Source: Helicobacter pylori oki112
GTDB lineage: Bacteria > Campylobacterota > Campylobacteria > Campylobacterales > Helicobacteraceae
Reading direction: 5' to 3'
Length of the DNA stretch: 64,000 nt
Assembly: GCF_000600085.1 (NCBI RefSeq)
Contig: NZ_CP006821.1
Coordinates: 806,001-870,000, forward strand
Under the pieces are notes generated by a model. The model made no database searches. It saw only the letters and a list, made by a program, of their open reading frames with translations, and was not told where the DNA came from. The position numbers and the translations under genes are program-made. Positions within the stretch are counted from its first letter, which is position 1. Every line of letters starts with the position of its first letter. This document shows, in pieces, positions 19,375 to 28,594 of the stretch.

Positions 19375-21354
19375 ATGCTAAAAAAGATTTTTTATGGTTT
19401 TATCGTTTTATTTTTGATTGTCATATGGTTGTTAGCCATTCTTATCGCTCAAGTTTGGGTGAATACCAATAAGGATATTGCTAAAATTAAAGATTATCGC
19501 CCAAGCGTCGCTTCACAGATTTTAGACAGAAAAGGGCGTTTGATCGCTAATATCTATGATAAGGAATTCCGTTTTTATGCGCGTTTTGAAGAAATCCCCC
19601 CACGATTTATTGAAAGCCTTTTAGCGGTAGAAGACACCCTCTTTTTTGAACATGGGGGGATCAATTTAGACGCTATCATGCGCGCCATGATTAAAAACGC
19701 TAAAAGCGGTCGTTACACCGAGGGGGGTAGCACCCTAACCCAACAACTCGTTAAAAACATGGTGCTCACACGAGAAAAAACCCTAACCAGAAAACTCAAA
19801 GAAGCTATCATTTCCATACGCATTGAAAAAGTCTTAAGCAAAGAAGAAATTTTAGAGCGCTATTTGAACCAAACTTTTTTTGGGCATGGGTATTATGGCG
19901 TGAAAACCGCAAGTTTAGGGTATTTTAAAAAACCCCTTGACAAACTCACGCTTAAAGAAATCGCCATGTTAGTCGCCTTGCCCAGGGCTCCAAGTTTTTA
20001 TGACCCTACCAAAAATTTAGAATTTTCACTCTCTAGGGCTAATGATATTTTAAGGCGGTTGTATTCTTTAGGCTGGATTTCTTCTAACGAGTTCAAAGGC
20101 GCTCTCAATGAAGTGCCAATTATCTATAACCAGACTTCCACGCAAAACATCGCTCCCTATGTCGTGGATGAAGTGTTGAAACAATTGGATCAATTAGACG
20201 GGTTAAAAACTCAAGGCTATACCATAAAGCTCACGATAGATTTGGATTACCAACGATTAGCGTTAGAGTCCTTGCGTTTTGGGTATCAAAAAATCTTAGA
20301 AAAAATCGCTAAAGAAAAGCCAAAAACTAACGCCTCTAATGAAGATGAAGACAACTTGAACGCCAGCATGATAGTTACAGACACAAGCACCGGTAAGATT
20401 TTAGCTTTAGTGGGGGGGATTGATTATAAAAAAAGTGCTTTCAATCGCGCCACGCAAGCCAAACGGCAATTTGGAAGCGCGATAAAGCCTTTTGTGTATC
20501 AAATCGCTTTTGATAATGGCTATTCCACCACTTCTAAAATCCCTGATACCGCGCGAAATTTTGAAAATGGCAATTATAGTAAAAACAGCGGACAAAACCA
20601 CGCATGGCACCCTAGCAATTATTCTCGCAAGTTTTTAGGGCTTGTAACCTTACAAGAAGCTTTGAGCCATTCGTTAAATCTAGCCACGATCAATTTAAGC
20701 GATCAGCTTGGCTTTGAAAAAATTTATCAATCTTTAAGCGATATGGGGTTTAAAAACCTCCCTAAAGACTTGTCTATTGTGTTAGGGAGCTTTACTATCT
20801 CACCGATTGAAGCGGCTGAAAAGTATTCTTTATTTTCTAATTACGGCACCATGCTCAAACCCATGCTCATTGAAAGCATTACCGATCAGCAAAACAATGT
20901 CAAAACTTTCACGCCCATGGAAACCAAAAAGATCACCTCTAAAGAACAGGCTTTTTTAACCCTTTCAGTGCTGATGAATGCGGTAGAAAATGGCACAGGG
21001 AGTTTGGCTCGCATTAAAGGTTTAGAAATCGCCGGTAAAACCGGGACTTCCAATAATAATGTGGATGCTTGGTTCATTGGCTTTACCCCCACCTTACAAA
21101 GCGTGATCTGGTTTGGGAGGGACGATAACACGCCTATTGGCAAAGGAGCGACAGGAGGCGTTGTGAGTGCGCCTGTGTATTCGTATTTCATGCGTAATAT
21201 TTTAGCGATCGAACCTTCTTTAAAAAGAAAGTTTGATGTCCCCAAAGACTTGCGTAAAGAAATCGTGGATAAAATCCCCTACTACTCAACCCCTAATTCC
21301 ATCACCCCTACCCCACAAAAAACCGACGATGGCGAAGAACCCTTATTGTTCTAA
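19375..21354 (+). CDS. pbp1A: Class A penicillin-binding protein 1A
   Basis: A 659-residue bifunctional peptidoglycan synthase anchored by one N-terminal helix (FIVLFLIVIWLLAILIAQVW). The glycosyltransferase GT51 domain shows EDTLFFEHGG and GGSTLTQQLVKNM. The transpeptidase shows SAIK (catalytic Ser, in FGSAIKPFVYQ), the SLN motif in LSHSLNLATI, and KTGTSNNN. Length and motifs match H. pylori PBP1A (HP0597), the main target of amoxicillin resistance mutations. It ends two bases from the convergent tip-alpha stop. Confidence 0.96.
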   Translation: MLKKIFYGFIVLFLIVIWLLAILIAQVWVNTNKDIAKIKDYRPSVASQILDRKGRLIANIYDKEFRFYARFEEIPPRFIESLLAVEDTLFFEHGGINLDAIMRAMIKNAKSGRYTEGGSTLTQQLVKNMVLTREKTLTRKLKEAIISIRIEKVLSKEEILERYLNQTFFGHGYYGVKTASLGYFKKPLDKLTLKEIAMLVALPRAPSFYDPTKNLEFSLSRANDILRRLYSLGWISSNEFKGALNEVPIIYNQTSTQNIAPYVVDEVLKQLDQLDGLKTQGYTIKLTIDLDYQRLALESLRFGYQKILEKIAKEKPKTNASNEDEDNLNASMIVTDTSTGKILALVGGIDYKKSAFNRATQAKRQFGSAIKPFVYQIAFDNGYSTTSKIPDTARNFENGNYSKNSGQNHAWHPSNYSRKFLGLVTLQEALSHSLNLATINLSDQLGFEKIYQSLSDMGFKNLPKDLSIVLGSFTISPIEAAEKYSLFSNYGTMLKPMLIESITDQQNNVKTFTPMETKKITSKEQAFLTLSVLMNAVENGTGSLARIKGLEIAGKTGTSNNNVDAWFIGFTPTLQSVIWFGRDDNTPIGKGATGGVVSAPVYSYFMRNILAIEPSLKRKFDVPKDLRKEIVDKIPYYSTPNSITPTPQKTDDGEEPLLF

Positions 21355-21356
21355 AC

Positions 21357-21935
21357 CTACATGGCTATAGGGACTTTCACATCGCTGTAATTGATAGAAT
21401 CTTTAAAGATTTCTTCCACTTTAGAAATAAGGATACTCACCGCTTGATTGTCTAAGGACATTTTATGCAACCCCTCGCTCAAAACATCCTTATCAAAAGA
21501 ACGCGCGCGCACTAACGCAAACACTTCCTCATTGTTAGGATTGATATAAATCCCTAAACGATCCACATTCATCAAGCTGTCTAAAATGGGCTGTGTCATT
21601 TGGATAAACATCTCATTAGTGATCTTTTGCTTGATGCGATTGGATTTGGAAAGGTAAGCCTCTTTGAGTTTATGCACAATATTTTGCGCCACTCTTATTG
21701 TCGCTCTTTTGGTAGCGATTTTTTCTATCTCTTCTGTTTTCTTACCATCCACAATGTGCGAGCTATCCACCCCTTGCGTGATATACTCACTGCGATTTTG
21801 CAACATCCAATAAGGCACATCTTGTAAAAAAGAATTTCTTTGTGAAGTGTTTGGGCAAGTGCAAGCTTGCAACATCAAAACACCCAATCCGCATAAAACC
21901 AATTGCTTGCTTTTTAAAAAAGATTTTTCTAACAC
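21357..21935 (-). CDS. tipalpha: TNF-alpha-inducing protein (Tip-alpha)
   Basis: A 192-residue secreted protein. The leader MLEKSFLKSKQLVLCGLGVL is followed by LQACTCPN. The two cysteines at 25 and 27 are those known to matter for dimer formation and cytokine induction. The LQAC context also resembles a lipobox, which is a curious feature for a soluble secreted protein. The rest is a helix/sheet DUF-type fold typical of HP0596. It is convergent with pbp1A with almost no gap and no clear terminator between them. Confidence 0.93.
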   Translation of the reverse strand: MLEKSFLKSKQLVLCGLGVLMLQACTCPNTSQRNSFLQDVPYWMLQNRSEYITQGVDSSHIVDGKKTEEIEKIATKRATIRVAQNIVHKLKEAYLSKSNRIKQKITNEMFIQMTQPILDSLMNVDRLGIYINPNNEEVFALVRARSFDKDVLSEGLHKMSLDNQAVSILISKVEEIFKDSINYSDVKVPIAM

Positions 21936-22061
21936 GCTATCCCCTTTAATTTTGATTTTACAGAGTGTAACACAAATCTTTAAGATTTAAGCAATAATTA
22001 GGTAAAAAATAAAAAAAATAAAATGATTAAAACTTTATTTAAAAAATCAACACGCAGTTAA

Positions 22062-22373
22062 GCATTAGAATAAGCCGGGTTCTGTCAATGGATGGCCATT
22101 TATCTGGGAAATATTTTGCAATATTCCTCAAGCGAAGCGCGTATCAATTTAGACTTACCATGCACTTCTTGCTACAAATTGGGTTTGCCCAAACAAGCTA
22201 AATTACTTTAGCTTTGGTGGGCTCTTACCCCACCCTTTCACCCTTACCTTAAAAAGGCGGTTTGCTTTCTGTGGCACTTTCCCTTAGCTTACGCTAGCCA
22301 TCCGTTAGATGGAATTTTGTCTAATGTAGCCCGGACTTTCCTCTATTCTAAAATAGCGACCATCTTCTAATGC
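22062..22373 (-). ncRNA. rnpB: RNase P RNA
   Basis: The minus strand carries the bacterial type A core: GAGGAAAGTCCGGGCT near the 5' end, then AGGGTGAAAGGG, GGTAAGAGCCCACC and, near the 3' end, ACAGAACCCGGCTTA. The ends pair as P1 (GCATTAGAA at 22373 with TTCTAATGC at 22062), which I used to set the limits. It matures tRNA 5' ends with RnpA. A TATATT-like -10 lies just upstream. It sits between tip-alpha and dsbI. Confidence 0.95.
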
Positions 22374-22408
22374 GTTAATATATTAGAAAAAAGTAGCTTT
22401 AAAAGAGT

Positions 22409-23881
22409 TTAAAAATTAAGAGTATAGAGAATATTTTTATGATTCTCATAGCTCACAAGGATAAGCTCATTATCCCTAAACCCCCCAGCGCTGATATTTT
22501 TAATCTCTTTAGGCAAGCCATAAACTTCAAGGATCTCTTCTTTTGTGGGGTCTATGACTAAAAGCGTGTTAAATTCCTTACTGAACGCATAAAGCTTATC
22601 ATCCTTTAAAGCTAACGCGCTAATGACTAACTCGCCCAGTTTCCTTTTTTCTTTAAGTTTGGCATTGCCCAATTCAAGTAAAAACTCCCCATGCACTTGT
22701 TTGTCGCTATTAAGCATGGAGATGATAATCAAATCCTTATAACGCTTGTTAGGAGCGCTGATCAAATAAGTGAATTTAGCCCCTCTTCTTGCAACGCTAA
22801 CATAATAGTTTTTCGCCCTAGAAGTTTTCAAGCGGCTGCGCTCCACTTCATCAAAAGAGTTAGCCCCTTCTAAAAAATAAGGGAAGTTTTTAAGCGCGTT
22901 AGCGTTTTTGTTAGGGGTGATTTCTACGCTCGTTTTATTATTGCCCATGATCACAATGTTTTCATCTTCGTTAAAATCCGCCCCCACGAACGACCCCACC
23001 GTCGCGCTATAATAGCTATCTAGCACCATATGGCTATGAATAGTTTTCAAATCGTTACCCGCAAGATAAAGGCCTTGGTTTTCTGTGGTAAAGATCGCCT
23101 TGTCTTCATTGAAACTCAAATCCGTGATCGCTCCGTTCAGTTTTAAAAAAAGCTCTTCTTTTTTTTCAATCTCCAACGCTTTTGTAATTTCTAAAGGCGA
23201 ATGCTCATAATCATTATCTTTAGGCAAAGCGCTCAATTTCAAAGGCTCACCCACATCTCTTCTGCCTAAAACGCTTCTTGGGAATTTCAAATGATTCCAA
23301 TTTTCCATAGACCAGACAGATTCTTTCAAATTCCACGAAAAACGCACCGGATCGCTTTGCCCTATGTAAGGGAAAGGCCCGGTAGAAATAAACGCTTGCA
23401 CGGCATTAGAACCCACCACTATAAAGAAAACATAAAAAGCGCTTTTTTGGAGCGTGTTTAATGAATAATCTTTAAAAAGTTGGGTATTAGGGGCAAAAAA
23501 GAGCAAAACCGCTAAAAGCGCCACCACGCTAAAAAAGACAAAAAGCGCCCAAAACTGCGTGTGCAAGCCCAAAATAGCGAGCGCGAATCCCTGCCCCACA
23601 TCTTCTAAGGCATGGCTACCGGTATGATAAAAGCTCTCATATAACCCGCTACTAGCCATGAGCAACAGCAAAGCAATGTATTTAGGCTTAAACCCAAAAC
23701 GCACCACCAAAAGCGCCACCGCCCCTATTAAAATCATGTTAATGCGTTGCGCCCAGCAAAAAATACAAGGCGAATCTTTCAAAACATAGCCAAAATAAAA
23801 ATTCGCCAAACCCACAGGAAAGATCAAAATCCCTAAAACCGCCAAAGAAAAAAGATTGTAAAATCGGGTTTCTTTATTCAT
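22409..23881 (-). CDS. dsbI: DsbI-type thiol oxidoreductase with C-terminal propeller
   Basis: A 490-residue membrane protein. The first ~190 residues form five helices with a DsbB-like CxxC in PCIFCWAQRINM. The last ~290 residues are a predicted periplasmic beta-propeller-like domain (IFTTENQGLYLAGNDLKTI, DDKLYAFSKEFNTLLVIDP). This is the DsbI architecture known in Helicobacter and Campylobacter (HP0595), which reoxidises a periplasmic partner in disulfide formation. It starts ATG at 23881 after a GGGGGA site, nine bases behind a 54-codon gene. Confidence 0.9.
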   Translation of the reverse strand: MNKETRFYNLFSLAVLGILIFPVGLANFYFGYVLKDSPCIFCWAQRINMILIGAVALLVVRFGFKPKYIALLLLMASSGLYESFYHTGSHALEDVGQGFALAILGLHTQFWALFVFFSVVALLAVLLFFAPNTQLFKDYSLNTLQKSAFYVFFIVVGSNAVQAFISTGPFPYIGQSDPVRFSWNLKESVWSMENWNHLKFPRSVLGRRDVGEPLKLSALPKDNDYEHSPLEITKALEIEKKEELFLKLNGAITDLSFNEDKAIFTTENQGLYLAGNDLKTIHSHMVLDSYYSATVGSFVGADFNEDENIVIMGNNKTSVEITPNKNANALKNFPYFLEGANSFDEVERSRLKTSRAKNYYVSVARRGAKFTYLISAPNKRYKDLIIISMLNSDKQVHGEFLLELGNAKLKEKRKLGELVISALALKDDKLYAFSKEFNTLLVIDPTKEEILEVYGLPKEIKNISAGGFRDNELILVSYENHKNILYTLNF

Positions 23882-23890
23882 GCATCCCCC

Positions 23891-24055
23891 TTATAGATTC
23901 ATGTTAGGCAAAACGCTAGAGCTGTGGGCTATAAAAATAATAAGCTCCACCAACCACACCACAATCAAAATCCCAAACGCCCAATTTTCTTTTTCAGGCT
24001 TTTTAAACGCTATCAAAATAGCAGCTAGACTCAAAATCAGTCCTAAAAACTCCAT
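23891..24055 (-). CDS. dba: Dba-like small membrane protein upstream of dsbI
   Basis: A 54-residue reading frame from ATG at 24055 with AAGGA five bases upstream. It has two hydrophobic helices (MEFLGLILSLAAILIAF and AFGILIVVWLVELIIFIA) joined by a charged KKPEKENW linker. It ends nine bases before dsbI. In Campylobacter a small protein called Dba is co-transcribed with DsbI. Size, place and topology suggest the same here. The name is by context, not by alignment. Confidence 0.7.
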   Translation of the reverse strand: MEFLGLILSLAAILIAFKKPEKENWAFGILIVVWLVELIIFIAHSSSVLPNMNL

Positions 24056-24201
24056 GCCGTTCCTTAAAGTTTTCGTAGGATTATACTCAAAAACAAACTA
24101 TTGGATAAATGAAAAATATCTAGTGAATAATTTTTGAGAGAATTATATTAAGGGAGAAAGCCCTAGCTATCTATATTTGATTAAAAACAGAGCCAATTTT
24201 A

Positions 24202-25977
24202 TCATTTCTTTTTTAACTTCCCATAGATTTTTTTAATTAGAGATAATATTTTAAACAATCTCTCTTGCTTGTTTGTCCTAAGGCTTCTTTTTAATATACC
24301 ATAACTTTGTGAAGGTTTTAAAATACAAGACAATAAAGAAACATCGTTGCAAAACAAGGGCAGAGCGTTTTTATGCGTCGCGTCTGGAAGAAAATAAATT
24401 TGTTTAAATTGCTCTTGATCTTGAATACTAGGATTGTCAATAAAGAAATTTACCCATTCTATCACATCATAAATGCCTAAAGAAATTTGACTTTCTTTAA
24501 AATATGAAACATATCCAACAGCCCCTTCTACTATTTTTTCATAAGCTTTAGAGCGGTGTTTTTCACAAGATGAAACGTCTTTTTGATAAATTGGAACGCC
24601 ATTTTCTACATTTAAAATAGGGTATTCAGGGCTTGTTAGCAAAAACTCCATAAAATCCCAATTATGAAAATAAACGGATTTAGGGTGTGAAAAAGGTAAG
24701 AAACTCACGCAATCATAATTTAAAATTCTTAGGAGATCCACATAGCACCCAAAAACTTCTTTGTTTAAAGCTTTTTGGATTAACCCTTGCGAAGAATAGC
24801 CTAAAGTAATCGTATCTACAATAGCGATATTTCCCTCTAAATTTGATGAAGACAAGTATTTTCTGTAATTATCTAAACATTTTAACGCTAAATGGCGGCA
24901 GTATTCAAAGTTACTATATATGTATATATATGCTTGTTGGTTGGTGGTGATTTGTTTCTTTTTAATTTCTTCTTCGCCTTCTAAAATACGCAAAATTTCC
25001 AAACTCTCGCCCTCTACGACTTCTAAAAATACCGCTTTTTTTAAAATTCTGGGAGCATAAATATAAGTAGTTTTATATGAATTTGGATATAAAATATTAA
25101 AAATTTTTTGCAATAAATAACCATCTCGTGCAACAAACACTAAAGTATCAATATTTCTTTTATGAATCTCTTTATAGATAAACTGGCAATAAGCAACGGC
25201 TACAATTCCTGCCTGCATCGCTCCCAAAAGAAACCAATAATCAAATTTTTCATGTTTTTGAATATAATTTTTATAAAAAACGCATAAAGATCCTAAAATA
25301 AAACTTTGTGCAACACTGGTTGGACTAAATGTTTTGTATTTAGGAAAAATTTCTTCAAATTGCTTCAATACGCTTTTTCTAAATAGCGTTGCTATACCTA
25401 AACTTTTAGGCATAGCGTCATCTGCCCAAGAATTATCACCAATATGCAACATTTGTGTGTTAGTAATATTTTCTTGTTTTAAAACATGTTTAAACAAATC
25501 CTTCGAATGCTTAGTAAGCATTATATGGTTACTGAGATAGAAATTTGTATAACCATCAAAACCCTTAGAAATTAAAATATCTTCAAGGACCTCTAAAGGT
25601 AAATACATATCTGATACAATAATCACTCTTTTATTGTTCTCTTTAGCGAAACGATAGAGTTCTAACATCTCTAAGTTTGGAATAAGCACCTCTTTTTCAG
25701 TGGCAATTTCTACTCCCTTATATGAATGAAACTCTTTTGGGATTTGATGATAAATTTCATCTAGAGTAATGTCTTGTCTTTTACTGATTTCTCTAGATTG
25801 CATTTCTGCCAGGATTCTTGCTTGATGAAAACCTTTAATATTATATTTAGTCTCAATATACCAAAATAAATCTGTGGGTTTAATGAAAGGTCTTAGAAGA
25901 AGGGTATCAAAAATATCAAAAGAAATCACATCATATTTTAAAATCTCACTTTTTGCCCCATCCAAAAATTTGCGCAT
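24202..25977 (-). CDS. HAD-domain protein of surface-polysaccharide type, accessory gene
   Basis: A 591-residue protein. The N-terminal ~210 residues are a HAD-like hydrolase: motif I SFDIFDTLLLRP (Asp21, Asp24), motif II region RVIIVSDMYLP, and motif IV MLHIGDNSWADDAMPKSLG. The remaining ~380 residues hold a region with LVFVARDGYLLQKIF and IVDTITLGYSSQGLIQKAL and many aromatic residues. Proteins with this double architecture occur in capsule and LPS glycan clusters, but substrate and reaction are unknown to me. No signal peptide or helix is evident, so it is probably cytosolic. In the reference strain I recall a type III restriction system in this interval, so this looks like a strain-variable insertion. 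Its upstream A14 tract suggests phase-variable expression. Confidence 0.7.
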   Translation of the reverse strand: MRKFLDGAKSEILKYDVISFDIFDTLLLRPFIKPTDLFWYIETKYNIKGFHQARILAEMQSREISKRQDITLDEIYHQIPKEFHSYKGVEIATEKEVLIPNLEMLELYRFAKENNKRVIIVSDMYLPLEVLEDILISKGFDGYTNFYLSNHIMLTKHSKDLFKHVLKQENITNTQMLHIGDNSWADDAMPKSLGIATLFRKSVLKQFEEIFPKYKTFSPTSVAQSFILGSLCVFYKNYIQKHEKFDYWFLLGAMQAGIVAVAYCQFIYKEIHKRNIDTLVFVARDGYLLQKIFNILYPNSYKTTYIYAPRILKKAVFLEVVEGESLEILRILEGEEEIKKKQITTNQQAYIYIYSNFEYCRHLALKCLDNYRKYLSSSNLEGNIAIVDTITLGYSSQGLIQKALNKEVFGCYVDLLRILNYDCVSFLPFSHPKSVYFHNWDFMEFLLTSPEYPILNVENGVPIYQKDVSSCEKHRSKAYEKIVEGAVGYVSYFKESQISLGIYDVIEWVNFFIDNPSIQDQEQFKQIYFLPDATHKNALPLFCNDVSLLSCILKPSQSYGILKRSLRTNKQERLFKILSLIKKIYGKLKKK

Positions 25978-26003
25978 ACAAGAATCCTTTGTAAAATTTG
26001 AGC

Positions 26004-26029
26004 ATTATACCATTTTTTTTTTTTTTCAA
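26004..26029 (-). promoter_or_regulatory. Candidate phase-variable promoter with A14 tract
   Basis: On the minus strand TATAAT (26004-26009) is preceded by TGG, giving an extended -10. Fourteen consecutive A residues (26013-26026) come before that. The sequence TTGAAA (26024-26029), a fair -35, overlaps the far end of the tract, leaving a spacer of 14 bases. Changes of tract length would alter the spacer directly. Confidence 0.65.
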
Positions 26030-26063
26030 AAATACAAAAAAAGGGGAAAAAGCTATAGCTAAA

Positions 26064-26093
26064 GAAAAATAAGATAAGGAGTTACCCCCTTAT
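26064..26093 (-). terminator. Intrinsic terminator of the oor operon
   Basis: On the minus strand ATAAGGG pairs with TCCTTAT (26087-26093 with 26074-26080) around a GGTAAC loop, and CTTATTTTT follows. The stem begins within the oorC stop codon. Confidence 0.65.
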
Positions 26094-26644
26094 TTTTTCA
26101 AAGCTTCTAAAGCATGTTTTTTGCCAATTTCAAAGGCTTTTTTGTTCGTGTCAGCGACTTTTGCAGGGACTTTTTTAAGCATGGTGTCTAGCACGATATT
26201 TTCTTCTACGCATTTGGTAAGCTCCACGGTAATGGCTAGCGCCACCACAGATTGCGTGATAATGTTACCCACTTCATCTTTAGCGATGCTGATAATGGGG
26301 ATTTTATAAAGCTGATACTTTTCTTCATCTTCTTTAGTGGGGGTTACTAGATTGGGATCAATGACAACGATACCGCCTTTTTTAATATCGCTTTTAAACT
26401 GGTTGTAGCTGATTTGAGCGACTGAAAGCATGAAATCAATCTCGCCCTCTTTAGCATAAGGGAAAATGATTTCATCTTTATCTAGCAAAATATCCACCTT
26501 AGTAGGCCCTCCACGCACTTGCGAAGTGTAGGTGGAAGTCTTAGTGCCATAGCCCCCACTCACAATTTTCGCTTCAGCTAAAATCTCTCCCGCTAACAGC
26601 ACGCCTTGCCCTCCAACGCCCGTAAATCGTAATTGCGCTTCCAT
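26090..26644 (-). CDS. oorC: 2-oxoglutarate:acceptor oxidoreductase, gamma subunit OorC
   Basis: A 184-residue gamma domain of the pyruvate/2-oxoacid ferredoxin oxidoreductase family, with the typical N-terminus LRFTGVGGQGVLLAGEILAE and TSQVRGGPTKVDI. It is the last subunit of a four-subunit OorDABC enzyme that oxidises 2-oxoglutarate to succinyl-CoA, replacing the classical dehydrogenase in the H. pylori citric acid pathway. It overlaps the oorB stop by one base. Confidence 0.95.
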   Translation of the reverse strand: MEAQLRFTGVGGQGVLLAGEILAEAKIVSGGYGTKTSTYTSQVRGGPTKVDILLDKDEIIFPYAKEGEIDFMLSVAQISYNQFKSDIKKGGIVVIDPNLVTPTKEDEEKYQLYKIPIISIAKDEVGNIITQSVVALAITVELTKCVEENIVLDTMLKKVPAKVADTNKKAFEIGKKHALEALKK

Positions 26645-27465
26645 TATTGTTTTCCTTGTGCTTTTTCAATGATTTCTTGATACGCTTCGCAATATTCTTT
26701 CCTGTCCGTGTCATGCTTTAAAACGCCTGTAGGGAATTTATCCACCCTTTCTTCAGGGCTCATGGCTTCAAACTGGCGTTTGCTCACCAATCGGCTTTCC
26801 ATCCATTTTAGCATTTGAGACGCTTCGCCCATTTTATTCTTACGCCCTAAATTGATATGGCAATTGCTATGGACATCAAAGAAGCTAAAGCCCTTATGCG
26901 TGAAACCTTCTTTAAGCACTTTTTCTAATTTTTGAGGGTCTAAAACGCTCTCTCTGGCCACAAAACTCGCCCCAGCAGCGGTGGTTAAAGCGCATGGGTC
27001 AAATTGGTTGTCAATATTCCCCCATTGAGCCGTAACCGTCCACATGCCATTAGGCGTGGTGGGCGAAGTTTGGGAGTTGGTCAAACCATAAATGAAATTA
27101 TTCACTAAAATAAAATTCAAATCAATGTTTCTTCTGCACGCATGCATGGTGTGATTGCCTCCAATCGCAAAGCCATCGCCATCGCCAGAAACCACGATCA
27201 CATGCTTACTGGGGTTAGCCATTTTAATCCCTGTCGCATACGCCACAGCCCTACCATGCGTGGTATGAACGGTATTGCAATTCACATACGAACTCATGCG
27301 CCCGCTGCAACCAATCCCGCTCACCAAGCACACATCATCCATTTTCCAACCTAAAGCGTCAATCGTGCGGATAATGGATTTTAAAATCACGCCATCGCCA
27401 CAGCCCCAACACCACAAAGTGGGTATTTTATCCACACGCAAATATTCATCATAATTAAACGCCAT
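26644..27465 (-). CDS. oorB: 2-oxoglutarate:acceptor oxidoreductase, beta subunit OorB
   Basis: A 273-residue thiamine-diphosphate-binding subunit. Cysteines occur in IPTLWCWGCGDGVILK. The ThDP/Mg motif is HVIVVSGDGDGFAIGGNHTM followed by NFILVNNFIYGLTNSQ. It pairs with OorA to form the active site, passing electrons to the ferredoxin-like OorD. One base separates it from oorA. Confidence 0.95.
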   Translation of the reverse strand: MAFNYDEYLRVDKIPTLWCWGCGDGVILKSIIRTIDALGWKMDDVCLVSGIGCSGRMSSYVNCNTVHTTHGRAVAYATGIKMANPSKHVIVVSGDGDGFAIGGNHTMHACRRNIDLNFILVNNFIYGLTNSQTSPTTPNGMWTVTAQWGNIDNQFDPCALTTAAGASFVARESVLDPQKLEKVLKEGFTHKGFSFFDVHSNCHINLGRKNKMGEASQMLKWMESRLVSKRQFEAMSPEERVDKFPTGVLKHDTDRKEYCEAYQEIIEKAQGKQ

Positions 27466-27466
27466 T

Positions 27467-28594
27467 TTAAAGCTCCTTCAATTTTGCGATGATTTGTTTG
27501 GGCGAAATCGTGCGCCCATTGGCTTGCCCAAAGAAATGCACCTTTCTTTGCATAGCCCTTTCAACCTCTTCTAAATACTGCCCTTTATTCAATTCAATCA
27601 CAAGGATTTTTTCGTATTTATCCCCTATTTCTTTCAAGCGTTTAGCCGGGCTTGGCCATAAGGTTTTAGGCCTGAAAAAGCCGACTTTTTGCTTGCTTTC
27701 TTTATGGTAATCTTTCAAGGCCTCTTTAACCGCTAGAGAAACCGAACCATAAGCGATAACAACGATTTCAGCACCCTCTAAATCCATTTCCTCATTTTCG
27801 TTGATAATGTCTTGCTTGGATTCAATCTTATTAAATAATCTGTCAATCAAATCCCCACCGATTTTAGCGTCTTCAGTAGGAAAGCCAATAGGCCCATGGT
27901 GCAAGCCTGAAACATGGTAGCGATAGCCTTTAAAGAAAGGGTTCAAAACGGCCGGCTCATCTTGTGCAACCCCATAAGGTTTGTAGTCTTTTTTATCGCC
28001 TAGAAATTCCTTACGATTAATGGTCATCTTTTGCACTTCTTCTAAATCTGGGATTTGCACCTTGCCATACATATGCCCCACGGTTTCATCCATGAGCAAG
28101 AATACAGGAGTCATAAGCATTTCAGCCAAATTGAACGCGCGAACGGTCTCTGTGTAAGCTTCTTCCAAACTAGCAGGAGCGAGTGCAACGGCTTTAAAAT
28201 CCCCATGTATGGGGTGTCTTAAGAAATTCACATCGCCTTGAGCCACACGAGTGGGCATTCCGGTTGATGGGCCTGAACGCATCACATCAGCGATCACTAA
28301 AGGGATTTCTGCCATGAAAGAATAACCGATTTGCTCCACTTTCAATGAAATACCAGGCCCAGAGCTGGCTGTCATAGACTTCGTCCCACTCATGCTCGCT
28401 CCTAAAGACACGCTAATCCCGCTGATTTCATCTTCCATTTGGATAAAATGGCCGCCGCATTTGGGCAGAGCCACGCTCATCGCATGCATAATATCCGAGC
28501 TTGGCGTGATAGGATAGCCCCCAAAAAACCGACACCCCACTTCAATCGCCGCTTTAGCGACTAATTCATTCCCATCAGAAATAATCTCACGCAT
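27467..28594 (-). CDS. oorA: 2-oxoglutarate:acceptor oxidoreductase, alpha subunit OorA
   Basis: A 375-residue alpha subunit with GCRFFGGYPITPSSDIMHAM, QMEDEISGISVSLGASMSG and TSSGPGISLKVEQIGYSFMA, hallmarks of the 2-oxoacid oxidoreductase alpha domain. The C-terminal part is the transketolase-C-like domain (FFRPKTLWPSPAKRLKEIG). The ATG overlaps the oorD stop, so all four subunits are translationally linked. Confidence 0.95.
   Translation of the reverse strand: MREIISDGNELVAKAAIEVGCRFFGGYPITPSSDIMHAMSVALPKCGGHFIQMEDEISGISVSLGASMSGTKSMTASSGPGISLKVEQIGYSFMAEIPLVIADVMRSGPSTGMPTRVAQGDVNFLRHPIHGDFKAVALAPASLEEAYTETVRAFNLAEMLMTPVFLLMDETVGHMYGKVQIPDLEEVQKMTINRKEFLGDKKDYKPYGVAQDEPAVLNPFFKGYRYHVSGLHHGPIGFPTEDAKIGGDLIDRLFNKIESKQDIINENEEMDLEGAEIVVIAYGSVSLAVKEALKDYHKESKQKVGFFRPKTLWPSPAKRLKEIGDKYEKILVIELNKGQYLEEVERAMQRKVHFFGQANGRTISPKQIIAKLKEL

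Noticed and set aside
24150..24175. Hairpin AGGG/CCCT after the HAD-domain gene as a terminator
   Set aside because: The stem is only four pairs with no T-run on the correct side.
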